64,000 nucleotides of DNA from Streptomyces fructofermentans (GCF_014651055.1 NZ_BMWD01000035.1:1-64000), one strand, 5' to 3'; counted from the stretch's first letter, positions 27,201-32,941 are shown. The notes: generated from the letters alone by a model not told the origin. Program-made: numbers and translations.

Positions 27201-29016
27201 CGGCGGCGACGCTCCCTTCCTCACGGCGGGGTTCGCACTCGACGCCCGTGGGACGGCTGCTCTGCGCAAGCTGGCGGCCGACGCGGGGGCGACGCTCTAC
27301 GCGCCTCTGCTGACGGCCTACCACCAGCAGTTGACCGTGACGACCGGCCGGGCGGACCTCGTGGTCGGCCTCGCGGTGAGCGGGCGGGACCGGCCGCTGC
27401 CCGACGTGCACCGGGTCTTCGGCCCGTTCGCCACCGCCGTCCCCGTACGTCCGGCCGTCACGGGGAACTCCCGGGCAAAGGAGGCGGGGGACGACTTCCG
27501 CGCGGCACTGCTCCGGATCGTGGCCGAGGCCGAGGAGGCGAGGACGCACGAGGACGTCGTACCGCGTGCGGACGACGGCCTGCCGCTGACCTCGCAGTTC
27601 TTCTTCACCTTCCTGGACTTCACCGCCCTGGACTTCTTGTCCCCGAACCTCCCTTCCGACAGCGGGATCTCGCTGTCCTGGGAGGACGGGGACAGCGCGT
27701 TCGCGCCGCCGTCCGCGGCGACGGACGTGTTCATGGCCGTGCGGCCGGACGGGGACGGGCTGCGGGTGACCGTGCGGGCGTCGTCCGCGGCCTTCTCGCC
27801 GGCCGCGCTCGACGCCTTCGCGGGTTCGCTGCGGGACCGGCTCGGACGGGCCGTGGATGCCCGGCCCGCGGCGCCCCGCCCGGCGGCGCGGCGGACGATG
27901 GACGCGGCGCTCGTCGGCTACCTGCCCGCACCGGACCACCTCGCCCTGTCGGCGGGACTCCCCGCGGGGGCGCTGCCGCGGGACGAACTCCGAGCGATGC
28001 TGTTCCCGGGCGGCGAGCCGCGTCTGCTGGAGACCGTGGAGACGCCGCTCGGCCGGTCGGGCTTCGTCTGCGTACCGCTGTTCGCCGACGAACTCGCCCT
28101 CGACGGCGGCCTGGTGGGGCACACGGCCCGTGCCGTGTCCCTGTCCTCCGACCTGGGCGCGCGCTGTGTCTCGCTGGCGGGGATGATCCCCTCCCTGACC
28201 TCGTACGGTTTCGACGTGCTGCGGTCCGTGGAGGGGCCCGCCGTGGTGACGACGGGGCACGCCGCGACCGTCGTTTCGGTGGTGCGGACGGTGCATGCGG
28301 CGCTGGACGCGACGGGCCGGGACCTGGGCGACCTCGACACGGCGTTCGTGGGACTCGGCTCGATCGGCGCGTCCTCACTCGAACTGCTGCTCACCCTGGC
28401 CGCCCGTCCACCGCGACGGCTGGTCCTGTGCGACGTGCCGGGCAGCCGGCCCCGGCTGACGGAACTGGCCCGGCGGTTGCGTGAACGGGGCCTGGCCGGG
28501 GAGGTGGTGACCGCGGTGTCCTCGGACGGGGCGCTGCCCGACGCCGTCTACGGAGCGGGGCTGCTCGTGACCGCGGTCAGCGGGAACACCGCGGTCCTGG
28601 ACGCCGACCGGCTCCGTCCCGGCACGACGGTGGTGGACGACTCGTTCCCGCACTGCTTCGACACCGTCCGCGCACTGGCCCGCATGCGGGAGCGGCGGGA
28701 CGTACTGCTGCTCGGCGGCGGTCTGCTGCACGTCGGAAGCGCCCGGCGCGAGGTCGCCGACGACCTGCCGGCCGCCGCGGCGGCCGGCTACCTCGCCCAG
28801 CCATGGATCGAGGGCACGCTCGCCTCCTGCCGTACGGAGTCGCTGCTGCGTGCGGCCGTACCCCAACTTCCGCCGGTGCGCGGCCTGGTGACCGGTGACG
28901 TGGCCCTCGCCTACGCGCGGGCCGTCGAACGCGCCGGAGTGACCGCGGCGCCCCTGCACCTGCTGGGGTACACCGTGGACCGGGACCTCGCGGCGGAGGT
29001 GGCGTCGAAGCGCTGA
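15940..29016 (+). CDS. hybrid PKS-NRPS megasynthase with C-terminal AAR-like reductase
   Basis: This single 4358-residue assembly-line enzyme has the order acyl-adenylate ligase (1-530), ACP (Ser662), KS (Cys1001, His1136, His1175), AT (Ser1454, His1558), KR (GGAGGLG 1977-1983, Tyr2116), ACP (Ser2323), C (HHAAVDG 2510-2516), A (2845-3360), PCP (Ser3426), C (HHLVGDG 3672-3678), and acyl-ACP-reductase-like domain (3987-4358, Cys4297). All catalytic and carrier serines are present, and there is no DH, ER, methyltransferase or thioesterase. The inferred product is a fatty acid extended once to a beta-hydroxy acyl chain, amidated to one amino acid and released by reduction. The ATG at 15940 gives the natural ligase N-terminus, but its ribosome-binding site is weak. 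A GMC oxidoreductase gene follows 155 bases later. The four submodules are described separately. Confidence 0.93.
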   Translation: MNSATLLDVLLDAAGTAPEQVVVHVHGDGSERTVTFRGLLEESLRVAGGFRGAGVEPGTCVPLIAERSEDFQPMFWGAVAAGLVPVPLAPDARRVGPVWEHLGRPPVVVDTACEAVTAQLPSDARVLRLETLRECATPLSPVRPSPQDLAFLQFSSGSTGAPKGVELTHAAVVANLAQMAAASALDEHDVVVSWMPYFHDMGLIGTHLAPLAVRAKQVKIGPLSFAKRPRLWFDVAAAHRATVLSAANFALALAIRRIPDEVLAGQDLSAVRLMLVGAEPISPTVWRAFAAKTRPTGLDPRAATPVYGLAEATLAVTFPPPGEVAEPVTLERAAFSRGRAVELAPGGDAVELMDVGVPVPGCSVRITDGSGRPLGDRRIGHIEVSGPQIARGYHGLAASTSETFADGWLRTGDMGFLRDGRLCVSGRHKDVLFLNGRTFHAPDMEGVAGATPGLPAGTVAVVGSTDPVTGGERVVVFVSWPRPPRGAGEVLDRVAGRVRAALGHDDVRVLALPPSAFPRTTSGKVQRQRMRARFEAGAYRPAASSGAPSSSGGSAVAGGPGSTGGAGFAGAADAADAVSGAGAPSGLGRTGVAGDALAPGPSGVGPVPSRGGDEAVAGTSQVAPLSRGEMRALVREVWARVLGLPQGSFGDRDRFTGLGGTSLRAMEVLAGLEQALGVELGPAVMRDDTVGALTDHLLAAVGGPVGPRPSAGGGQPGRRTSAPGGGTAGTGRTDESTPAAAESGHASAEEASTAAGTAVASGDPSATAVVAMACRFPGAHSPEEFWDVLASGRDLVTEVPPGRWDDGFRPAPAEPGTAERRTATPVPVDPGAAYRRTPDPASTEPGPAGPLVVDPVPAGPRTRASGTPAPEEPSGPAGSAAGPGRRWGAFLDDVEGFDAAYFGIGDEEARALDPQARILLELAHEALERAGYAGPRRRGLRVAVFAAAGDSGYREVLADAAPAGRPAPATALTGNLPNLLAARVSHCLDLDGPALVVDTACSSALVALHLARRSLAEGECDIAVVGGVNLHLTSAAHGALEAARALSPTGRSRAFSTAADGFVPGEGGAALVLRRLADAHRDEDEVLALVRGTAVNNDGASLSLMAPNPLRQREVIGRAYEACGVDPSSVTYVEAHGTGTAVGDPIELRSLAHAFPAGPDGRARWLGSVKTNIGHLLNAAALPALVKVVLALGHGRLPASLHHTTPSPAVEGAGFALVTELTAWESSGPRRAGINAFGFGGTNAHAVLEQAPARPAEREGSERPQFGGRGAGGPYLLTLSARGPAGLEAWASRLAGHLRDHPEFTEGEVCRTASSARDEAAHRLAVVADGDLRDRLTRATGPRAERPSAVVAGTVAHRPRTVFAFPGQGALRPGQGGALYATAPVYRDTLDEASALVGAVRGRTLTEWCVDGSADAAEQSATEVAQPLLVAHGVALARQLTVWGIRPDALVGHSVGELAAACFGGSMSLSDAVGFAAERGRLMGGSTAPGAMAAVLGADEEDVAALVAGSPAELAVAAYNGPGRLVLSGTPEAVTRASEKLTGQGASVRPLRVSRAFHSPLMRPVARELTRAARDLDVSAAGIPLMSTLTARWQPPLDPEYLCEHALRPVLFGQAVARLLEEGYDTFVELGSGADLAGPIRAAAARRRADAAYPSAAGATGARPPEERSGAEVLVVAAPGRRDRAGVTRDDGPGGARELMDTVARLWVRGVALDRTALDAGHRRVPLPTYPYDRRRHWPDRAPQAPVNRGLLHRVAWRTAPPPDGATGGPVLVTGSDRAAVGALVEGLADLGLEASAVPGPVRPEAVILLAAAERHDTAAGLERGARRSVSSLREALALLDRTGARRLVVVTLDAHVTGYGTEQPDPGQAVLGGLALAVPQESPGVVANWVDLASLDGCGEHLRAIAAETASPQADGAVAWRAGRRLVRTVVPDTAGHADTAATTPHVPTSVGAPEAGPRLSGADPLPADGTFLITGGAGGLGSALARELAARGRPVIVLSGRSPRPPEGLLDELAALGADARYTPADLASADDVERLVSTLPPPDAVFHAAGVVTPGSLRGSEARDVLDVLAPKTLGTVLLAEALRRHGRRPGLCVAFSSVSSVLPGLTGALGAYAAANAFLDSFAAAERRAGRPWLSVNFGPFAQTGLASHPATGFGTGLASRLGTRPGTGPASGPGTGPASGPGAGSIVAAGGRPLSTGPALAALRSACGTGAAQLVIADLVPGPGREHPGPGAGEASGTASREAGGSTASSPSPRAVPSPAPQLAPAPSHLARLPDVSTSAHGASGSAPVLRELLARSLDMAPAAVDDEAPFLSLGLDSLGAVDLVKRLERRLGRTLPATLFFEYRTVRELAAHLDTDQEAHLAEGPGTRLEPPSQGAPFALTPVQLALCVSSRLHPDVQARGHLRMTVRGPLDTHVLGRALTSLTERHSMLRIRVDASLDAPAQRVAAPVPLADWYGERVCAAADLAAAESALANLPFDLDSGPPVRAVLLREDADVAHLVLVVHHAAVDGYSLNVLAEELWTIYTALWRGERPVLPVAPDFAAYATAAAPGSVASDDDLRYWAGRLADRGEPLRLPCDGDPGAPPSGPLVQHHGVLDEEAASGLERLAAEHGVSLFHLLLAAYVRCLARWTGRSDIAVNVARGRREHRFEGVERLVGPLADTLPLLCEAVDGEPLTALADRLRAGWLDSERHAGVSSLDLAGLLPGDGGGPRTASPAGFSFARFPARTAADCPVEVRATAAGTGSAATRLSLLCWADGPVLRLSWNFPLPLFRRGTVARLDREYRRELTALCAPDAPQAQSAPRVPDASDIPRTATASAPPVPSPAATECEPRGLVARLLARFRATPGATAVDAGDTSLTYAALDDASRLLAERLRARGVRSGDLVGLLTEPGPDTVIGVVGVLRAGAGWVPLDAGHPTARLADQLTRTGATTVVCHSATLRTAEALGGVRPVPVDVPDAGALPDRTAAPAPGPGDEHGDEPGSGAIAYVIFTSGSTGRPKAVPITRLAMENYLDWALSTFGYGAGDRLAQTASPCFDASVRQLLAPLLVGATVVTVPGGLLRDPELLLEYVERARITVWSSVPTLWEQILSAAEDRVRRGASGPGLPSLRWVHVGGEALPVEHVRRWFDLFGAGSRIANLYGPTEATVNATCHVIRSRPADDVRRLPIGRPVTGTELEVVGPDGTVLAPGEPGELLIGGVCLTPGYLGEPELTAGAFTVRGGRRWYRSGDRVRLGPDGELDFLGRVDDQVKIRGNRVEPGEVEAVLRTHPAVAQASVVAREGRLLAFVTARPGCGSPDTRDVRRRLADALPPYMIPSRVTVLDALPLTGTGKVDRRALADRATTPVRGTGTAGPGPAAPHADRTAAAVPDTTATDRWDTAGRTRPATPTERRLAAVWAELLDVREVFREDDFFHLGGDSLLVLQVFARLAEHPGRLPRPTEIYRHRTLGALAAVVDSAAEGAGPAGAGGTVGHGDSGPGTRARASGPSSGTNTDADADAADSDSDSDSDSDSDSDSEVQRPFSGPESGGPGHGGGHATPFPVTPGQRGFLLAEALSPGGGAWLARLKLSGPLDPDAFQSSVDLLVERHGMLRTVFPAGSRPPVQQELPRSLRLPVVFESVADRAEVDERSAAESERRFEPWAWPLLRLRVLTLSPDEHVLLVHAHHLVGDGYSAALLGHELTSVYARLVAGQPVEVSTPRTAFRDHALRSAGADPSDAPGARERSARVCAPYEAPVLRSADNTTGTDGGDAPFLTAGFALDARGTAALRKLAADAGATLYAPLLTAYHQQLTVTTGRADLVVGLAVSGRDRPLPDVHRVFGPFATAVPVRPAVTGNSRAKEAGDDFRAALLRIVAEAEEARTHEDVVPRADDGLPLTSQFFFTFLDFTALDFLSPNLPSDSGISLSWEDGDSAFAPPSAATDVFMAVRPDGDGLRVTVRASSAAFSPAALDAFAGSLRDRLGRAVDARPAAPRPAARRTMDAALVGYLPAPDHLALSAGLPAGALPRDELRAMLFPGGEPRLLETVETPLGRSGFVCVPLFADELALDGGLVGHTARAVSLSSDLGARCVSLAGMIPSLTSYGFDVLRSVEGPAVVTTGHAATVVSVVRTVHAALDATGRDLGDLDTAFVGLGSIGASSLELLLTLAARPPRRLVLCDVPGSRPRLTELARRLRERGLAGEVVTAVSSDGALPDAVYGAGLLVTAVSGNTAVLDADRLRPGTTVVDDSFPHCFDTVRALARMRERRDVLLLGGGLLHVGSARREVADDLPAAAAAGYLAQPWIEGTLASCRTESLLRAAVPQLPPVRGLVTGDVALAYARAVERAGVTAAPLHLLGYTVDRDLAAEVASKR
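18241..23070 (+). other. PKS module: KS-AT-KR-ACP
   Basis: The ketosynthase (768-1255) has VDTACSSAL with Cys1001, EAHGTGT with His1136 and KTNIGH with His1175. An unusual Pro/Thr/Glu-rich insertion of about 80 residues sits at 806-884, in the loop before the RRWGAFLDDVEGFD segment. The acyltransferase has GHSVGE (Ser1454) and AFHS (His1558). The phenylalanine at that site is the usual sign of malonyl-CoA selection. The reductase has the NADPH loop GGAGGLG, the FSSVSS serines and YAAAN (Tyr2116). No LDD motif is seen, so B-type stereochemistry is not indicated. A repetitive linker (about 2148-2190) precedes the ACP with Ser2323 in LGLDSLGA. The expected result is one two-carbon extension reduced to a hydroxyl. 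Confidence 0.9.
23071..26340 (+). other. NRPS module: C-A-PCP
   Basis: The condensation domain begins at about residue 2384 (FALTPVQLALC) and has an intact HHAAVDG. The adenylation domain has FTSGSTGRPK (2998-3007), the A4 motif FDAS with Asp3044 for the amino-group contact, YGPTEA (3148) and the terminal GTGKVDRRAL lysine. Reading the pocket by manual alignment to GrsA gives D-A-R-S-V-V-L-V-N-K. The leading Asp supports an alpha-amino acid, but I do not recognise the code. The carrier domain has Ser3426 in LGGDSLLVL. The module would attach the acyl chain to one amino acid as an amide. No epimerisation domain is present. Confidence 0.88.
26461..26508 (+). repeat. (GACTCC)8 hexanucleotide repeat coding for (Asp-Ser)8
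   Basis: Eight perfect GACTCC units encode an Asp-Ser run at residues 3508-3523, immediately after a shorter GCCGAC run that encodes Asp-Ala. The repeat lies in the linker between the PCP and the last C domain. It is in frame, so gain or loss of units would only change linker length. It is the longest perfect short tandem repeat I saw in a coding region here. Confidence 0.97.
26575..27890 (+). other. second condensation domain of the megasynthase
   Basis: Residues about 3546-3985 form a second condensation domain, from FPVTPGQRGFLLAE to a region just before the reductase. The catalytic HHLVGDG (3672-3678) is intact. No adenylation or carrier domain follows it, so it has no cognate downstream amino acid on this protein. 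It could accept a free amine, use a separate carrier protein, or act as a platform for the reductase. Confidence 0.85.
27895..29013 (+). other. terminal acyl-ACP-reductase (AAR)-like domain
   Basis: Residues 3987-4358 (372 residues) resemble stand-alone cyanobacterial long-chain acyl-ACP reductase (341 residues) in order and spacing. Both begin with a GYLP/GHLT-type segment. GARCVSLAGMIPSLTSYGF aligns with the GIDITALGGFSSI region, TTGHAATVVSVV with TTGNTHTAYII, the NADPH loop GLGSIGASS (4138-4146) with GATGDIGS, VVDDSFPH with LIDGGYPK, and GGGLLHVG with NGGIVEH. Cys4297, in SCRTES, matches the catalytic cysteine in ACFAES. AAR converts acyl-ACP thioesters to aldehydes with NADPH, so this would be a reductive release domain unrelated to the usual SDR-type R domain. 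The alignment is from memory, without a search. Confidence 0.75.
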
Positions 29017-29171
29017 CCCACGGCGACGGCCGGACCCCGCTGCGGCGCCCGGCCCCGGTCGCCGCCGGGCCGGGCCGTGCACCCGTCCGGCGGACCCGCT
29101 CCCGCGTCGGCGCCGGTGACACGGGACCGGGGCGCGGGCACCATGAACACCCAGCCGAGCGAAGGAGCCCG

Positions 29172-30821
29172 ATGAGCCCCAGTGCGCCAAGTCGTGGACG
29201 GCCGGCCCGCATTCCGCTGAGCCGGGGCGCGTCCGGCGTCCCCGGGAGCGTCGACTACGTGGTGGTGGGCGCCGGTTCGGCGGGGGCCGCGCTGGCCGGT
29301 CGGCTGACCGGGAGCGGGTCCGCGTCGGTCGCCCTCCTCGAGGCGGGCGGCCCGGACAAGAAGGCGGCGGTCCACATACCCGCCGCCTTCGCGCAGTTGT
29401 TCAGGACGGACCTCGACTGGGACTACTCGACGACCCCGCAGCCGGAGCTTTCCGACCGCCCCGTCTACTGGCCCAGGGGCAGGATGCTCGGCGGCTCGTC
29501 GTCGATGAACGCCATGATGTGGGTCCGCGGGTTCGCCGCCGACTACGACGAGTGGGGTGCCCTCTGCGGCTCGGACTGGTCGTGGGAAGGCCTGCTGCCG
29601 TACTTCCGCCGGGTGGAGCGGACCGCCGGCGGCACCGACCCGGACCACGGGCGTTCCGGCCCGATGCGCGTCGAGGCGCAGCGCAGTCCGAGTCCGCACA
29701 CCGCCGCCTTCCTGGAAGCCGTACGGGAGTTGGGGCACCCGGTCGAAGCCGCCAACCGGGCCACTCCGACGGGCTTCTCGCAGACGATGGTGAGCCAGCG
29801 GCGCGGCGCACGTCACAGCGTGGCGGACGGCTACCTCAAACCGGCGCGCGGTCGCTCCAACCTCCATGTGGTCACCGACGCCCGGGCGACCCGCGTGCTC
29901 TTCGAGGGGCACCGGGCCGTCGGTGTCGAGTACGTCACCGGCGGCGTCTCCCGCAGGGTGATGGCGCGCCGTGAGGTCGTGCTCAGCGCGGGCGCGGTCA
30001 ACACACCGCAGTTGCTGATGCTGTCGGGCATCGGCCGCGCGAGCCATCTGCGTGAACAGGGAATCGACGTGCTGGTCGACGCTCCCGAGGTGGGCGCGAA
30101 CCTCACCGACCATCTCATCAGCGGCCTGGTCGTCGACGTCCCGGGCAGGACGCTGCTGTCGGCGGAGCGTCCCACCGAACTCCTCGACTACCTCGTCCGC
30201 CGCCGCGGAATGCTCACCTCGAACGTCGGCGAGGCGTACGGGTTCGTCCGCAGCCGGCCCGAGCTCGAACTCCCGGACATCGAGATCATCTTCGCGCCGG
30301 TGGCGTTCGTGGGCGAGGGCCTGGTGGATCCGCCGGGGCACGGAGTGACCGTGGGCGCGATCCTGCTGCGTCCGCGGAGCAGCGGCTCGATCACGCTCGC
30401 CTCGGCCGACCCGCTCGACAAGCCGCTGATCGATCCGCGCTATCTCACGGACACGGCCGGGGCGGACCGTGCGGCCCTGATGGCGGGTCTCGACGTCTGC
30501 GAGCGGATCATCGAACGCCTCACCGCCCGCGGCCTGTCCACGGGACGCTTCCTGATGCCGGAGGGCGCGGAGTCCCTGCCGCGCGAGGAGCGCGACGCGA
30601 GGACGCTGTCCGAGTACTCCCACACCCTCTACCACCCGGTGGGTACGGCACGGATGGGCGGTGACGCCGCCTCGGTCGTGGATCCGCAACTCCGCGTCCG
30701 AGGAGTCGAGGGGCTGCGCGTCGCGGACGCCTCGGTCATGCCGACGATCATCCGGGGCCACACCAACGCCCCCGCCATCGTCATCGGGGAGAAGGCGGCG
30801 GACCTGCTGGGAGCGGACTGA
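29172..30821 (+). CDS. GMC-family FAD-dependent oxidoreductase (choline dehydrogenase-like)
   Basis: This 549-residue flavoenzyme of the glucose-methanol-choline family oxidises alcohols to aldehydes (or aldehydes to acids) and passes electrons to oxygen or another acceptor. The N-terminal dinucleotide fold is VVVGAGSAGAALAGRL (about 31-46) with EAGG after it. The GMC signature is PRGRMLGGSSSMNAMMWVRG (about 98-117). The C-terminal active site has the His in YHPVGTARMGG and the His/Asn pair in RGHTNAPAI. The ATG has GAAGGAG six bases before it. It is the first gene after the megasynthase, 155 bases downstream on the same strand. A role as tailoring enzyme on the released aldehyde or alcohol is the natural inference. 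It is not overlapping, so co-transcription is unproven. Confidence 0.92.
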   Translation: MSPSAPSRGRPARIPLSRGASGVPGSVDYVVVGAGSAGAALAGRLTGSGSASVALLEAGGPDKKAAVHIPAAFAQLFRTDLDWDYSTTPQPELSDRPVYWPRGRMLGGSSSMNAMMWVRGFAADYDEWGALCGSDWSWEGLLPYFRRVERTAGGTDPDHGRSGPMRVEAQRSPSPHTAAFLEAVRELGHPVEAANRATPTGFSQTMVSQRRGARHSVADGYLKPARGRSNLHVVTDARATRVLFEGHRAVGVEYVTGGVSRRVMARREVVLSAGAVNTPQLLMLSGIGRASHLREQGIDVLVDAPEVGANLTDHLISGLVVDVPGRTLLSAERPTELLDYLVRRRGMLTSNVGEAYGFVRSRPELELPDIEIIFAPVAFVGEGLVDPPGHGVTVGAILLRPRSSGSITLASADPLDKPLIDPRYLTDTAGADRAALMAGLDVCERIIERLTARGLSTGRFLMPEGAESLPREERDARTLSEYSHTLYHPVGTARMGGDAASVVDPQLRVRGVEGLRVADASVMPTIIRGHTNAPAIVIGEKAADLLGAD

Positions 30822-31052
30822 GCGCACCTCGGCGGGCCGGACGAGTGCCGCGAGCGACGACGCACCGGCCGTGGCCCGGGGCGGCGGGTCCTGGAACCCC
30901 GCCCCCCGGAGGCCCGTCCCGGCCGGGCGTGCGCACGGGCCCGGGCACGGCGAAGGGCGGGCCGGGGGCCCGATGTGAACCGGCGCTCCGGGCGTCACGT
31001 AGGGTCCCGGTCCGCGGACGATCACGTACGGCCGGCGATGCGGGGAGACGGC

Positions 31053-31703
31053 GTGTTGAGGGGTTCCGGAGCGGTGACCTGCCTCGCGCTGGGCGTGAAC
31101 ATCGTCATGGCGTTCACACTCCTTGCCTCCCGTGTGCACCTGCACCACGTTCTCGGGATCACCCCCGGCGGCGAGCCCGCCCTGCGCGCGTCGATGTGGG
31201 TCCAGAACCTCTCGGGCGGCCAGAGCGCCGTGGTCGCCGCGACCGGTGTGCTCTTCGTCGGCTGGTTCTCCGAGGTGGGCCGGAACGCGGCGGCGCTCGG
31301 GACCCTCAGCCGCTGGAAGGGCGACAAGTGGACGATGGGCGCCTGGGCCGTCCCCGCGGTGAACCTGGTCCTGCCCCTGGTGATCGCGCTCCACATCTGG
31401 GTGTCGAGCCCGTTCCCCGACCGTGCCCGCCGCCGCTCACGGCTCTGGGTCGTCGCGTGGTGGTCCCTCTTCGTCGCGTGGGCCCTCACCGACGGGTGGG
31501 CCCGGAACCTCTACGAGCAGGCGACGGCCGCCGAACCGCTCAGGGCGGCCCTGCGCGCGGGGATGCTGTCGGACATCCTGTGCGTGCCCGCCGCGGTCGC
31601 GGCCATCGCCTTCGTCCGGCACCTGGCGCGCGCACAGGGCCACCGGGCGCCGGACGGTCCGTCCACGGGTCCCGCCCGACCTGCCGCGCCGACGGCCACC
31701 TGA
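31053..31703 (+). CDS. DUF4328-like membrane protein
   Basis: This 216-residue polytopic membrane protein has hydrophobic segments at about 7-25, 50-70, 95-115, 125-148 and 165-185. The core GWFSEVGRNAAALG, then KWTMGAWAVPAVNLVLP and ALHIW, follows the DUF4328 pattern in which a Trp/Arg/Asn-rich loop precedes a PxxN membrane segment. I chose the GTG at 31053 because GGGGAGA lies six bases upstream. An ATG at 31038 and a GTG at 30975 in the same frame lack such a site. DUF4328 proteins are common in Streptomyces and have no known function. The gene lies between the biosynthetic pair and the ATP-grasp gene, and there is no clear link to either. Confidence 0.78.
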   Translation: MLRGSGAVTCLALGVNIVMAFTLLASRVHLHHVLGITPGGEPALRASMWVQNLSGGQSAVVAATGVLFVGWFSEVGRNAAALGTLSRWKGDKWTMGAWAVPAVNLVLPLVIALHIWVSSPFPDRARRRSRLWVVAWWSLFVAWALTDGWARNLYEQATAAEPLRAALRAGMLSDILCVPAAVAAIAFVRHLARAQGHRAPDGPSTGPARPAAPTAT

Positions 31704-31924
31704 GCGGGGCACCGGCCCACGAGCCCGCCGGCCGACCGCCGCGGGGTTCGAGCGGCCGTCGGACGCGTACACCTGGAAGGCCCGGCGGGCCCGGTGCCCG
31801 GACGCGTACCCCGGAAGACGGCACCGACCCCCTCGGCCCGCCCGCTCCCTTGCCCGGAGCAACCCCCTGACCAGCCGTCCCTCAGGGTTGGGTAGGTTGG
31901 CGAGCACCGATGGAGGAGACCGCC

Positions 31925-32761
31925 GTGACCGCCCGCCGCAGCATTCTGTTCGTGTCCGATCTCGCCTATCCGGCCCGGGGACGGCGTTACTGCGACGAGG
32001 ACATCTTCCTGACCTCACGCCTGCGCGACACGTTCGACGTGGCCCTGTGCCACCCGCTGGACGCCGCCGCTCTCATGGGCGCCTTCGACGCGGTGGTCGT
32101 CCGCAACAGCGGTCCGGTCCTGCACTACCAGGACGCGTACGACGCCTTCCGCGCCCGCGCCCGGGCCCAGGGCACACGGGTCTACAACCCGCTGTCCGGC
32201 CGGGGCGACATGGCGGGCAAGCAGTACCTGCTGGACCTCACGGCCGAGGGCCACCCGGTCATCCCCACCGTGGACCGCCTCCGGGACCTGGACCGTCTGC
32301 CGGAGACCGACCTGTACGCGGTCAAGCCGAAGGCGGGCGCGGACTCCATCGGTCTGAGCTTCGTGCCCCACGCGGAACTGGACGGCCTCACGTACGGGGA
32401 CCTCCTCGTCCAGCCGCGCGTGGACTTCCGCTACGAGGTGTCGTTCTACTTCGTCGACGACTCCTTCCAGTACGCCCTGCACGCCCCCGATCCCGAACGG
32501 CGCTGGGTCCTGGAGCCGTACGAGCCCACCCGGGCGGACCTCGCGTTCGCGCGCCGCTTCGTGGACTGGAACACGCTGGACCACGGCATCCAGCGGGTGG
32601 ACGCCTGCCGGACGCGGGACGGCGAACTGCTCCTGGTCGAGTTGGAGGACCTCAACCCGTACCTGTCCCTGGACCTCGTCACCGACGAGGTGCGGGACAC
32701 GTTCGTGGCGGCCATGGCGGCCTCGCTGCACCGCTTCCTGGACAGCGCGCCGCGCGCCTGA
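31925..32761 (+). CDS. ATP-grasp domain protein (RimK/glutathione-synthetase-like)
   Basis: This 278-residue cytosolic protein has the layout of an ATP-grasp ligase, the family that joins a carboxylate to an amine or thiol through an acyl phosphate. The N-terminal pre-ATP domain has SILFVSDLAYPARGRRY and VVVRNSGPVLHYQ. The ATP-binding part has DLYAVKPKAGADSIGLSFV (the Lys of the KPxxG motif), then DLLVQPRVDFRYEVSFYF, and the metal-binding end ELLLVELEDLNPYLSLD supplies Glu and Asn residues. I chose GTG 31925 because GGAGGAG sits seven bases upstream, inside the alternative ATG-initiated frame at 31910. A hairpin follows the stop. It could serve peptide-bond formation near the megasynthase locus, but the intervening gene is unrelated, so this is only a possibility. 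Confidence 0.82.
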   Translation: MTARRSILFVSDLAYPARGRRYCDEDIFLTSRLRDTFDVALCHPLDAAALMGAFDAVVVRNSGPVLHYQDAYDAFRARARAQGTRVYNPLSGRGDMAGKQYLLDLTAEGHPVIPTVDRLRDLDRLPETDLYAVKPKAGADSIGLSFVPHAELDGLTYGDLLVQPRVDFRYEVSFYFVDDSFQYALHAPDPERRWVLEPYEPTRADLAFARRFVDWNTLDHGIQRVDACRTRDGELLLVELEDLNPYLSLDLVTDEVRDTFVAAMAASLHRFLDSAPRA

Positions 32762-32783
32762 GTCCCGCACCCCGCGCTGCCGG

Positions 32784-32818
32784 GGCCCGGCATGTCGTGC
32801 CGGGCCGCCACGACATGC
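32784..32818 (+). terminator. overlapping alternative hairpins after the ATP-grasp gene
   Basis: A 9-bp stem (32784-32792 with 32798-32806, 5-base loop) can form, or a 10-bp stem (32790-32799 with 32809-32818, 9-base loop). They share bases and exclude each other. The position 23 bases after the stop codon suits a terminator. Confidence 0.6.
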
Positions 32819-32941
32819 GAACCCCTCCTCCGGGTGCTGGAATGGCGGGAAGGCCTGTGCTGTCGGCCGCCTCCCGCCCGGTGCGCGCCGGCGGGACGGG
32901 CGGGCAGGGCCCGTTCCCCGATGCCCGCACGAGGAGTGGCG

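Noticed and set aside
7476..30821. The PKS-NRPS as the siderophore source for the iron importer
   Set aside because: The domain order lacks iron-chelating building blocks, no iron box precedes the megasynthase, and the two units are separated by a terminator and an unrelated secreted-protein gene.
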